Source of the DNA: Candidatus Cloacimonadota bacterium
Lineage (GTDB): Bacteria; Cloacimonadota; Cloacimonadia; Cloacimonadales; Cloacimonadaceae
Direction of reading: 5' to 3'
Length of the DNA stretch: 6,402 nucleotides
Assembly: GCA_017996595.1 (NCBI GenBank)
Contig: JAGOGT010000072.1
Location: forward strand, 1-6,402
Below, piece by piece: positions 1 to 6,402 of this stretch. Each line of letters opens with the position of its first letter. The first letter of the stretch is position 1. A program made the translations under genes and the position numbers. The notes under the pieces were generated by a model, which had not been told where the DNA came from, ran no database searches, and saw only the letters and a list, made by a program, of their open reading frames with translations.

Positions 1-1
1 A

Positions 2-967
2 TTCGGAGCTTATGCCCTGGGTGCCAATAACATCGCCAATATCGTGGGGGTATTTGTGCCGGTGAATCCTTTCCGGGATATCCAGCTTCCCTATCTTGGC
101 ACTCTGGGCGGAACCACGCAGCTTTTTATGCTGGGTTCGGTATCCATCATCATCGGGATTTATACCTATTCGCATCGCATGATCAAGACCGTGGGCAAGG
201 AGCTTTTCAATCTTTCTCCGCTCACCGGGCTCATTGCGGTGCTATCCGAATCGCTGGTGCTGTTTCTTTTCTCATCCAAAGCGCTGTTTAACCTGCTGGT
301 GAAGCTGGGTTTGCCGCCCATTCCCCTGGTGCCGGTATCTGCTTCGCAAATCATCATCGGCTCGGTGCTGGGCATAGGCCTGGCCAAGGGTGGCAAGAAT
401 ATCCGCTATGGCGTGCTGGGAAGAATCTCCCTGGGCTGGATTACAGCTCCGGTGATCGCTTTTCTATTCTCCTTCGTAGCGCTCTTTATCTTTCAGAATG
501 TATTTGAGCAAACGGTACGCGTGAGAAGCAGCTATGTATTCAATCGCCAGACGATTACCCGCCTCGAAAGCGATGGATTCCAGTCCAAATATCTTTCCAC
601 CGTGAATGGGCGCATCTTTGAAAACGAAAAATCGCTCTTTGATGTTCTGCATAAGGAAGGCAATTACGACCGCAATCAGTTGCTGCAGATCATCCGGCTC
701 ACCGAGATCAATAACCTGAAGGTGGATATGCAGCTTCTGGAAAAGAAGGGAATGCGCAGCCATTTCAGCGCTTCGCAGTGGGAAGCCGTGGCGAAGCTGG
801 ATGGCAATAGCTTCCGGCATCATTGGCAATTAGCCGATGTGCTGGGCAGAGATGATTCCTGGAAACGCTATCCCGAGCCAAAAAACGAGCGTGAGAAGGC
901 CATTAACCGCAGCATTAATGCCAGGCTGGATTTGCTGTACCGCAGTTTTGCCGTGGTTCCCGAATAG
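2..967 (+). CDS. PiT-family inorganic phosphate/anion permease, C-terminal part (5' end outside window)
   Basis: The reading frame is open to the left edge; 321 residues are visible. It is an integral inner-membrane carrier of the PiT (PHO4) family, whose members move phosphate, or sulfate in some branches, with H+ or Na+. The signature GANNIAN (nt 20-40) matches the GANDVAN motif of the second inverted repeat. It is followed by hydrophobic segments, the GKELFNLSP stretch, and VPVSASQ then IIIGSVLGIGLAKG (from nt 329), which match the second family signature. The usual VSTTH reads VSASQ here. After the last membrane helix (about nt 493) there are roughly 157 soluble, charged, probably helical residues, which short PiT proteins lack; I recognise no domain in them. 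A GTG at nt 44 is not the true start, because conserved motif lies upstream of it. The next gene begins 3 bases after the stop. Family is confident; substrate is not determined. Confidence 0.88.
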   Translation, partial: FGAYALGANNIANIVGVFVPVNPFRDIQLPYLGTLGGTTQLFMLGSVSIIIGIYTYSHRMIKTVGKELFNLSPLTGLIAVLSESLVLFLFSSKALFNLLVKLGLPPIPLVPVSASQIIIGSVLGIGLAKGGKNIRYGVLGRISLGWITAPVIAFLFSFVALFIFQNVFEQTVRVRSSYVFNRQTITRLESDGFQSKYLSTVNGRIFENEKSLFDVLHKEGNYDRNQLLQIIRLTEINNLKVDMQLLEKKGMRSHFSASQWEAVAKLDGNSFRHHWQLADVLGRDDSWKRYPEPKNEREKAINRSINARLDLLYRSFAVVPE

Positions 968-970
968 CTT

Positions 971-1873
971 ATGAATCCCTTCATCGAAAAGATCATCCCC
1001 CTGATTCTGGCCTTTTTTGTGGGCATCCTCTTCAAGAGCCTGAAGCTGCTGTCCAAAGACGATGCGCCGATATTGCTGCGACTGGTGCTAACCGTTACCC
1101 TGCCTGCGCTTACAATTATAGCCATTGCCAATGTAGTCCTGGTGGCGGATATGTTTTTTATCCCCTTCCTGGCCATTGCCGTGGTCTTCATCATGTATTT
1201 CATTTCCGGTCTGGTGGGGAAGCTTATCCCTATGCCCCGCGCCACATTCGGCAGTTTTATGGTGGGCACGATGATCATGAATACCGCCTATTCGCTGCCC
1301 TTTTTTGCCGCTGCTTTCGGGGATGAGGGTTTGGCCCGGGCTACGCTTTTTGATATCGGCAATACCGTGATGATCTTTACTTTCACCTATTATAATGCCA
1401 TCAAATATGGCGATAACTCGCATACAGACAAGGTGGACCTAAAAAAGTTCCTGCGTTTGCCACCCCTGTGGGCAATGCTGATCGCCTTTGCCTGGAAGGG
1501 CACGGGACTGCAGCTTCATCCCCTGGCCTACAGCTTTTTGAACTTAATTGGCCAGCCCACCATTCCCCTGGTGATGATTGCCTTGGGCCTTTATTTTGAG
1601 CCCAAGCTGAATAACCTGGGAAAGGCCTTGCTGGCGGTGTTTATCCGCATGGGAATCGGCTTGGGGATAGGCTTGCTGCTGGCCATGATCTTTGGCCTGG
1701 AAGGGATTTCCCGCACCGTGGTGATCGTAAATTCCGCCTTGCCAATAGGATTTAACACCCTCATCTTTGCCAATCTGGAGAATATGGATAGAGAATTTGC
1801 CGCCACCTGCGTATCCATCTCCATCTTTATTGCCCTCTTTTACATCCCACTGCTGATTTATCTCTTCAGGTAA
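971..1873 (+). CDS. AEC-family (auxin efflux carrier-like) membrane transporter
   Basis: This 300-residue protein is hydrophobic throughout, with about ten likely membrane segments in two halves around a hydrophilic loop near residues 140-160, the usual size and layout of the AEC family (membrane transport protein, PF03547). Family-typical features are the N-terminal pattern of a helix, then LKLLSKDDAPILLRLV and LPALTI (about residues 25-50), and the NTAYSLPFFAAAFGDEGLA segment followed by LFDIGN (about residues 100-130). Bacterial members are secondary carriers, some moving malate, malonate or other organic anions; the substrate cannot be read from the sequence. The ATG at 971 gives a natural N-terminus. 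No Shine-Dalgarno is visible before it, and the upstream stop is only 3 bases away, which suggests translational coupling to the permease gene. No terminator is apparent after the stop. Confidence 0.88.
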   Translation: MNPFIEKIIPLILAFFVGILFKSLKLLSKDDAPILLRLVLTVTLPALTIIAIANVVLVADMFFIPFLAIAVVFIMYFISGLVGKLIPMPRATFGSFMVGTMIMNTAYSLPFFAAAFGDEGLARATLFDIGNTVMIFTFTYYNAIKYGDNSHTDKVDLKKFLRLPPLWAMLIAFAWKGTGLQLHPLAYSFLNLIGQPTIPLVMIALGLYFEPKLNNLGKALLAVFIRMGIGLGIGLLLAMIFGLEGISRTVVIVNSALPIGFNTLIFANLENMDREFAATCVSISIFIALFYIPLLIYLFR

Positions 1874-1888
1874 GTGAGATTCTGAAGT

Positions 1889-1928
1889 TTTGCTTGACAT
1901 ATTTCGCAGCTAATTTGGCTTGTAATAT
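1889..1928 (+). promoter_or_regulatory. possible promoter for the large surface-protein gene
   Basis: A perfect TTGACA lies at 1894-1899 and a TAATAT at 1923-1928, but they are 23 bases apart, too far for a standard sigma-70 promoter. An alternative reading is the Bacteroidota style: TTTG at 1889-1892, then 18 bases, then TAATTTGG at 1911-1918, which resembles TAnnTTTG with one mismatch. Either would give a leader of roughly 80-100 bases before the ATG at 2017. A promoter here is expected because the next gene is functionally unrelated to the transporters and has its own strong ribosome binding site. The exact element is uncertain. Confidence 0.35.
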
Positions 1929-2005
1929 GGATACGCTTGGATGTTTTTTATATCCCTCCCAGCCGGATTCATCAGTAATTTGCATGTTCTAATAAAAGTC
2001 TAACA

Positions 2006-2011
2006 AAGGAG
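2006..2011 (+). promoter_or_regulatory. Shine-Dalgarno site AAGGAG
   Basis: AAGGAG sits 5 bases before the ATG at 2017, near-ideal sequence and spacing. It fixes the start of the large gene and contrasts with the absence of any such site before the transporter gene at 971. Confidence 0.85.
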
Positions 2012-2016
2012 AAATT

Positions 2017-2085
2017 ATGAAAAGACATGTTTCGAAACTCCTTCTTCTGCTGATCTTGTCAGTATTCACACTGAGTGCTTACGCA
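2017..2085 (+). other. Sec signal peptide of the large surface protein
   Basis: Residues 1-23 show a basic start (MKRHVSK), a leucine-rich hydrophobic core (LLLLLILSVF) and an AYA motif at 21-23, predicting signal peptidase I cleavage before V24. There is no lipobox cysteine near the site, so it is not a lipoprotein signal. This agrees with export across the inner membrane before type IX-like sorting. Confidence 0.85.
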
Positions 2086-5000
2086 GTGGTAAGTGAATAT
2101 TCCTTCACTTCCACCGCCGGTACTTATACTGAGATCACCGGGGGAACTGTTCATGGCACTGCTGCCAATGACAACGAATGTTTTCTGGCTATTCCCATAG
2201 GTTTTACCTTCACCTATAATGGGGTGGCCTATAACAACATCAGTATTGCCACCAATGGCTTCATCGCCATGGGTGATAATGTGGTTACCAGCAACGTAGC
2301 CCTCAGTGCTGCCACGGGAACCAATAACGTAGCAGCAGCCTTGAATCGCGATATCAAATCCCGCGATAATGGCTCGCTAATGACCCTTACCTCCGGTGCG
2401 GCTCCGAATCGGGTGATGACCATCCAATGGACTCATTACCGCAGATTCCCCACTTCCACCGCCAATGATGACTTCAGCTTCCAGATTCAGCTGCTGGAAA
2501 ATGGCAATAAAGTGCAATACGTTTACGGCCCCTTTACCGCCGTAACCGCTACCACTGCTGCCGCCATCCAGGTTGGTCTGCGTGGTGATTCCAATGCCGA
2601 TTTCAATAATCGCACCACCACTACCGACTGGAGCGCCACTGCAGCCGGAACCGCCAATAACAATAGCTGCACCCTTAGTGCCACGGTTTTCCCTGCCAAT
2701 GGGCTTACCTTCACTTTCTCTCCTGCCACCGCAGGCGAACCGCCCCTCCCGGCTCAGAATCCCAATCCTGCCAATAGCGCTACCAATGTTCCCATCGGCG
2801 CTACTCTCAGCTGGGCTCAGGGTGGAGGCACCACTGATGGTTACAAGGTGTATCTGGGTACCAATAATCCCCCCAACAATATCGTGAATGGCACCACGCA
2901 AACTGCCACAACTTACGATCCTACCGCCGATTTCACCTATAATACCATGTATTACTGGCAGATCGTGCCCTTCAATGCCAATGGCGATGCCGTGAATTGC
3001 CCGGTGTGGAGCTTTACCACTCTGGCCGATCCCACGGTTACCATCTACCCGTATTTACAGAATTTTGATACTGCTGCTCCTCCCGCGCTTCCCGTGGGCT
3101 GGACTTCCCTGAATGTAAATAACGACGTGAACGTATGGGGAACCTATGCCGGCAATGCCGAATCGGCTCCCAATTCCATTCGTATCAAATATAGCGATAC
3201 CCTGGCTATGAACGACTGGCTTATCGCCCCGCCGATGGTTTTCACCGCGCCTTACAGCTACAAGGTGAAATTCTACTATCGTGCCAATAGCGCCACTCTT
3301 CCCGAAAAGCTGTCGCTGTATTATGGCAACGCTCCCACTCCCACCGGTATGAGTAACCAGCTGTGGCAAAATCTGAATATCACCAACGTCACCTATGAGA
3401 TGGCGGAAGTAACGATTCCGGTTACCACCTCGGGAACCTATTATGTTGGTTTCCATGGCCATAGCGATGCTGATATGTTCTACATCTACGTGGACACCTT
3501 CAGCGTTACCGAGCTTACCGAAGATCTGGATCCGCCCACCAATCTGGCTGCCACGGTTAGCGGTAATGATGTGCATCTTACCTGGGTTGCCCCCGGCACT
3601 CCCACCCCTGGCACATGGTTGCACTATGACAGTGGCGAAAATGATGACAGCATCGGAACCGGTGCCGCTGCAGATTTTGACGTAGCCATTCGCTACCCCG
3701 GCAGCGCTTTAACCGAATATGTAGGCAGCAGCCTTCATGCCCTGAAATTGTGGCCTTCCCAAGCGGGAACTTTCTCTGCCCGCGTGTGGACTGGTGGAAC
3801 TCCCACTGCCGCAGGAACCATGGTTATCGACCAGGCTTTCACTCCTGTGCTGGATACCTATAATACCGTGGTGCTTAATACTCCTGTGCCCATCACCGGA
3901 ACCCAGGAACTGTGGTTTGGCTATCGCTGCAACGTTACCAGCGGCTATCCTGCGGGTTGCGATGCCGGTCCTGCCATCGATGGCTTCGGCAACATGATGT
4001 ATTTCCAGGGCGCCTGGAGCACGTTGCTAGACCTGGCTCCGACCCTTAACTACAATTGGAATATCCAGGGCTATGTTGGCATGGCTCCTCCCGCAAATGC
4101 GCCGATGATCAGCATGCCTGCCATAGCCAATAATTTGAGCATCGAAGCCAGAGGCATCACCACCGGTACTTTGGCCAGCGCTGGGGTGCACAAGATGCAC
4201 AATACCGCTATTGATACTCCTGATACTGGCGATTACAATCGTGACCTGCTGGGCTATAAAGTGTACCGTGATGGCACTCTGATCAATACCATTCAGGGTG
4301 GAGCCACGGTTAGCTACGATGATAATGACCTGGCCATCGGAACCTACAGCTACACCGTTACCGCCAATTATGATGGCGGCGAATCTGTGCCTGTCGGTCC
4401 TGTTTCCGCCACTATCACCCCCGTTCTGGATCCCCCCGTGGATCTCACTGCAGTAGTGGATGGCAGCAATGTCCATCTTGACTGGATGGAACCCGGAACT
4501 GCCGTTTCCGCATGGATTCACTATGATAGCGGTGAAAATGACGACAGCATCGGAACCGGTGCCGCTGCAGATTTTGATGTAGCCATCCGTTTCCCCGGCA
4601 GCGCTTTAACCGATTATGTCGGCAACAGCCTTTATGCCCTGAAATTATGGCCTGCCCAAGCGGGAACTTTCTCAGCTCGCGTGTGGACCGGTGGAACTCC
4701 CACTGTTCCGGGAACCATGGTTATCGACCAGGCTTTCACCCCCACTCTCGACGTGTATAATACTGTGGTTCTGAATACTCCTGTGCCCATCACCGGAACT
4801 CAAGAATTGTGGTTTGGCTATCGCTGCAACGTTACCAGCGGTTATCCTGCGGGTTGCGATGCCGGCCCAGCCATCGATGGCTTTGGCAACATGATGTATT
4901 TCCAGGGCGCCTGGCAAACCTTGCTGGAGCTTGCTCCGAGCTTGAACTATAACTGGAATATCCAGGGCTGGGTTGGTCAGGGTGCTCCTGCCAATGCTCC

Positions 5001-6219
5001 TGCAATCAGCATGCCCGTATTTGCCAATAGCTACAGCAGCGAAGACAGAGGCATCACCACCGGCACTTTGGCCAGCACCGGAGTGCACAAGATGCACAAT
5101 GCTCCTGCCCGCACCGCCAAGGCTGATGTTCCTGCCGTGTATAATACCGTTAATCATAATCGTAACCTGCTGGGATACAAAGTGTATCGCGATGGAGCTC
5201 TCATCTCCACCATCACCGGCCCTACCACTACCGCCTATGATGATAATGGTCTGGCCTCTGGTACCTATTCCTATACGGTTACTGCCAATTACACCGAAGG
5301 TGAATCTGCTCCCGCGGGTCCTGTGCAAGTTACTATTGCACCGCCTCTGCCGCCTGCATTCTTCACCGATGATTTCGAAGCTTATCCTGATTTCAATCTT
5401 ACCTTCGCTCCGTGGACACTCTTAGACGTTGATCAGAGCGCTACTTATGGAATCCAGGACGTTAGCTTCCCGAATAGCGAAAGCCCAATGGCTTACATTA
5501 TCTTCAATCCTGCTGCCACCACTCCGGCTATTACCTCCATTCAAGCTCATAGCGGAGCCAAGATGGCTGCCAGTTTCGCTTCTGTTACCCCTCCCAATAA
5601 CGATTGGATGGTTACTCCCAGAGTGCATCTGGGCACCAATTCCGCCGTGAAATTCTGGGCTCGCAGCCATACTGCTCAATACGGTTTGGAACGCTTCCGC
5701 GTAGGCGTATCCTTGCTTCCGAGCGTTGTGCCGCAGGGCTTCCAATATGTTTCCGGAACCGAATTTGTGGAAGCACCCACCACCTGGACTGAATATACCT
5801 ACGATCTCAGCACCTACGACAATCAGAACGTGTATATCGGTATCCGTTGCGTATCCAATGACGCCTTCGTGTTCTACGTGGACGATTTTGCCATCCATAG
5901 CAATGGTGGCAGCGATGGCGAAGATCAGCTGGCTCCCGTGGCTTTCACTGAACTGAAAGGCAACTATCCCAATCCTTTCAATCCGGAAACCACCATCAGC
6001 TACAGCGTGAAGGAAAACCTTCCCGTTAATATCGAAATCTATAACCTGAAAGGCCAGAAGGTGAAATCCCTGGTGAAAGAAACCAAGGCCGCAGGTAACT
6101 ACAAAGTAGCGTGGAACGGCACTGATGATAACAATCGTCCCGTGTCCAGCGGCGTATATTTCTTCAAGATGAACGCCGGTAAATATAGCTCCACCAAGAA
6201 AATGATCATGATGAAGTAA
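2017..6219 (+). CDS. large secreted multidomain surface protein (Fn3, cleaved-adhesin, C-terminal sorting domain)
   Basis: This 1400-residue exported protein is probably surface-bound or secreted. Domains in order: signal peptide 1-23; beta-sandwich 27-236 with ATNGFIAMG (78-86) and APNRVMTIQW (129-138), a type common at the front of Bacteroidota surface proteins; Ig/Fn3-like 242-337; cleaved-adhesin/choice-of-anchor J 344-500 with NDWLIAPP (399-406) and a late YIYVD strand; two tandem split-Fn3 units, 505-804 and 805-1108; a second cleaved-adhesin domain about 1115-1296 with NNDWMVTP (1194-1201) and FYVDDF; sorting tail 1313-1400. Such domains in the FCB group serve in adhesion or carbohydrate binding, often attached to proteases or glycosidases. 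I see no catalytic domain here, so a structural, adhesive or binding role is inferred. The start is set by a strong AAGGAG. The gene appears monocistronic, with a terminator about 75 bases after the stop. Ligand is unknown. Confidence 0.92.
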   Translation: MKRHVSKLLLLLILSVFTLSAYAVVSEYSFTSTAGTYTEITGGTVHGTAANDNECFLAIPIGFTFTYNGVAYNNISIATNGFIAMGDNVVTSNVALSAATGTNNVAAALNRDIKSRDNGSLMTLTSGAAPNRVMTIQWTHYRRFPTSTANDDFSFQIQLLENGNKVQYVYGPFTAVTATTAAAIQVGLRGDSNADFNNRTTTTDWSATAAGTANNNSCTLSATVFPANGLTFTFSPATAGEPPLPAQNPNPANSATNVPIGATLSWAQGGGTTDGYKVYLGTNNPPNNIVNGTTQTATTYDPTADFTYNTMYYWQIVPFNANGDAVNCPVWSFTTLADPTVTIYPYLQNFDTAAPPALPVGWTSLNVNNDVNVWGTYAGNAESAPNSIRIKYSDTLAMNDWLIAPPMVFTAPYSYKVKFYYRANSATLPEKLSLYYGNAPTPTGMSNQLWQNLNITNVTYEMAEVTIPVTTSGTYYVGFHGHSDADMFYIYVDTFSVTELTEDLDPPTNLAATVSGNDVHLTWVAPGTPTPGTWLHYDSGENDDSIGTGAAADFDVAIRYPGSALTEYVGSSLHALKLWPSQAGTFSARVWTGGTPTAAGTMVIDQAFTPVLDTYNTVVLNTPVPITGTQELWFGYRCNVTSGYPAGCDAGPAIDGFGNMMYFQGAWSTLLDLAPTLNYNWNIQGYVGMAPPANAPMISMPAIANNLSIEARGITTGTLASAGVHKMHNTAIDTPDTGDYNRDLLGYKVYRDGTLINTIQGGATVSYDDNDLAIGTYSYTVTANYDGGESVPVGPVSATITPVLDPPVDLTAVVDGSNVHLDWMEPGTAVSAWIHYDSGENDDSIGTGAAADFDVAIRFPGSALTDYVGNSLYALKLWPAQAGTFSARVWTGGTPTVPGTMVIDQAFTPTLDVYNTVVLNTPVPITGTQELWFGYRCNVTSGYPAGCDAGPAIDGFGNMMYFQGAWQTLLELAPSLNYNWNIQGWVGQGAPANAPAISMPVFANSYSSEDRGITTGTLASTGVHKMHNAPARTAKADVPAVYNTVNHNRNLLGYKVYRDGALISTITGPTTTAYDDNGLASGTYSYTVTANYTEGESAPAGPVQVTIAPPLPPAFFTDDFEAYPDFNLTFAPWTLLDVDQSATYGIQDVSFPNSESPMAYIIFNPAATTPAITSIQAHSGAKMAASFASVTPPNNDWMVTPRVHLGTNSAVKFWARSHTAQYGLERFRVGVSLLPSVVPQGFQYVSGTEFVEAPTTWTEYTYDLSTYDNQNVYIGIRCVSNDAFVFYVDDFAIHSNGGSDGEDQLAPVAFTELKGNYPNPFNPETTISYSVKENLPVNIEIYNLKGQKVKSLVKETKAAGNYKVAWNGTDDNNRPVSSGVYFFKMNAGKYSSTKKMIMMK
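3529..4428 (+). repeat. intragenic tandem unit A: Fn3 domain split by an inserted beta-rich module
   Basis: This unit codes for residues 505-804. It opens with the first Fn3 strands (DPPTNLAATVSGNDVHLTW), is interrupted by a ~150-residue module starting HYDSGENDDSIGTG (from residue 536) and holding ELWFGYRCNV and YPAGCDAGPAIDGFG, and returns to the Fn3 fold at LLGYKVYRDG (744-753), ending with GTYSYTVTANY. The insert resembles the HYD/YDDG...LWFGY...PAGCDAGP modules found in Fn3-rich surface proteins of Bacteroidota and Cloacimonadota. Its two cysteines (in YRC and AGC) could form a disulfide. Unit B follows directly, with a start-to-start period of exactly 900 bases. Confidence 0.88.
4429..5340 (+). 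repeat. intragenic tandem unit B: second copy of the split-Fn3 module
   Basis: This unit codes for residues 805-1108 and repeats unit A. Counting by eye, the inserted module is 140 of 153 residues identical between copies; the leading Fn3 segment is about 14 of 24, and the trailing Fn3 half about 40 of 53. At DNA level a 35-base run is identical (3646-3680 and 4543-4577), with scattered synonymous changes elsewhere. Unit B is slightly longer because of extra residues (around PARTAKADVPAVYNTV) before LLGYKVYRDG. The second cleaved-adhesin domain follows after a PPLPP linker. Confidence 0.88.
5953..6216 (+). other. C-terminal FlgD-Ig/type IX-like sorting domain of the large surface protein
   Basis: Residues 1313-1400 begin LKGNYPNPFNPETTISY, followed by NIEIYNLKGQKVKSL, a GNYKVAWNGTD strand and VSSGVYFFKM, ending in basic residues (KKMIMMK). 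This is the layout of C-terminal domains that direct proteins through the type IX secretion system or an equivalent outer-membrane route, also classed as FlgD Ig-like. It implies cell-surface attachment or release. Whether this organism has a type IX system cannot be seen here. Confidence 0.85.
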
Positions 6220-6220
6220 C

Positions 6221-6280
6221 GTGAGACGTTAAGCGTTAAGCGTTAAGCGTTAAGCGTTAGACGTTAAGCGTTAAGCGTTA
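6221..6280 (+). repeat. heptanucleotide tandem repeat, unit GTTAAGC, about 8.5 copies
   Basis: Starting one base after the large gene's stop codon, eight consecutive 7-base units are followed by a partial GTTA. The order is one GTGAGAC, four GTTAAGC, one GTTAGAC, two GTTAAGC, then GTTA. The two GAC-ending variants each head a run of perfect units, suggesting growth by slippage plus copying of a larger block. It lies in the 3' untranslated part of the transcript, before the terminator, so changes in copy number would not shift a reading frame. Confidence 0.95.
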
Positions 6281-6292
6281 GTCAGATAATCA

Positions 6293-6317
6293 GGGCGATC
6301 TCCGGATCGCCCTTTTT
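6293..6317 (+). terminator. intrinsic (Rho-independent) terminator of the large gene
   Basis: An 8-bp perfect stem GGGCGATC (6293-6300) and GATCGCCC (6305-6312) encloses the loop TCCG, followed directly by five T (6313-6317). In RNA the loop is UCCG closed by a C-G pair, an extra-stable UNCG tetraloop. It ends the transcript of the surface-protein gene about 75 bases beyond its stop. Confidence 0.9.
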
Positions 6318-6363
6318 AGTTAATGGATAGCGGTTAATAGCTGTAGATAGCCAGTAGTGTAAA

Positions 6364-6402
6364 GTTTCAATCCCACATAAGAAAACAGGCTCACTTTCAA
6401 AC
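6364..6402 (-). CRISPR. candidate single CRISPR direct repeat at window edge (array would lie to the right)
   Basis: Read on the minus strand, the last 39 bases begin GTTTGAAAG and end GGGATTGAAAC. Many type I and III CRISPR repeats begin GTTT and end ATTGAAAC, the 8-base tag kept at the 5' end of the crRNA. No second copy occurs in the window: the 46 bases between it and the terminator (6318-6363) are AT-rich with no gene. If real, this is therefore the leader-distal terminal repeat and the array extends beyond position 6402. A 39-base length is at the long end for repeats. The evidence is one copy with suggestive ends only. Confidence 0.35.

Noticed and set aside
44..46. GTG at 44 as a true start for the permease.
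   Set aside because: The frame is open to the left edge and the conserved GANNIAN motif at 20-40 lies upstream of it, so the gene simply runs in from outside the window.
868..1423. Overlapping minus-strand open frames opposite the junction of the two transporter genes.
   Set aside because: Both plus-strand genes have clear family motifs across this stretch; the antisense translations are biased in composition and have no support.
1929..1955. Weak inverted repeat (GGATA ... TATCC) with a run of T in its loop, considered as a terminator for the transporter operon.
   Set aside because: The stem is only 5 AT-rich pairs with a 17-base loop and the T run is in the loop rather than after the stem, so it is not a credible intrinsic terminator.
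3055..3624. 189-codon minus-strand open frame opposite the first cleaved-adhesin domain.
   Set aside because: It lies entirely antisense to a well-supported domain and its translation resembles nothing known; it is explained by codon bias of the sense strand.
4672..5328. Long minus-strand open frame (218 codons) opposite tandem unit B, with a similar one at 4027-4521 opposite the end of unit A and start of unit B.
   Set aside because: They mirror the repeated coding sequence of the large plus-strand gene, have low-complexity Gly/Ile/Ser/His-rich translations, and lack a plausible ribosome binding site or recognisable domain.
3529..5340. The 900-base duplication considered as an insertion sequence or assembly artefact.
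   Set aside because: It stays in one frame inside a continuous protein, carries many synonymous and amino-acid differences between copies, and has no terminal inverted repeats or transposase; it is an intragenic domain duplication.

Overview
The window most resembles the FCB group of bacteria (Bacteroidota and relatives), and best of all Candidatus Cloacimonadota. This rests on three things. The large secreted protein combines fibronectin type III domains, cleaved-adhesin (choice-of-anchor J) domains and a C-terminal NYPNPFNP-type sorting tail. The base composition is roughly balanced. A heptanucleotide tandem repeat follows the large gene. The assignment comes from recognising protein style, not from a database match.

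Region by region, all genes are on the plus strand. Positions 2-967 hold the C-terminal half of a PiT-family inorganic phosphate (or related anion) permease, cut by the left edge, with a long soluble C-terminal extension. It is followed after 3 bases by a complete AEC-family (auxin efflux carrier-like) membrane transporter at 971-1873, probably co-transcribed. A 143-base intergenic stretch (1874-2016) holds a possible promoter and a strong ribosome binding site. Positions 2017-6219 encode a 1400-residue exported multidomain surface protein. It has a signal peptide, an N-terminal beta-sandwich, an Ig/Fn3-like domain, a cleaved-adhesin domain, two tandem ~300-residue units, a second cleaved-adhesin domain and a FlgD-Ig/type IX-like sorting tail. 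Each tandem unit is an Fn3 domain split by an inserted beta-rich module. After the stop come about 8.5 copies of the 7-bp repeat GTTAAGC and an intrinsic terminator whose stem is closed by a UNCG-type tetraloop.

The last 39 bases (6364-6402) have the ends expected of a CRISPR direct repeat read on the minus strand: they begin GTTTGAAAG and end GGGATTGAAAC. They may be the last repeat of an array lying to the right of the window, but only one copy is visible.

The two transporter genes look like a small inner-membrane transport operon. The large gene looks like an independent unit for a cell-surface or secreted adhesin/carbohydrate-binding-type protein. I see no clear functional link between the two.
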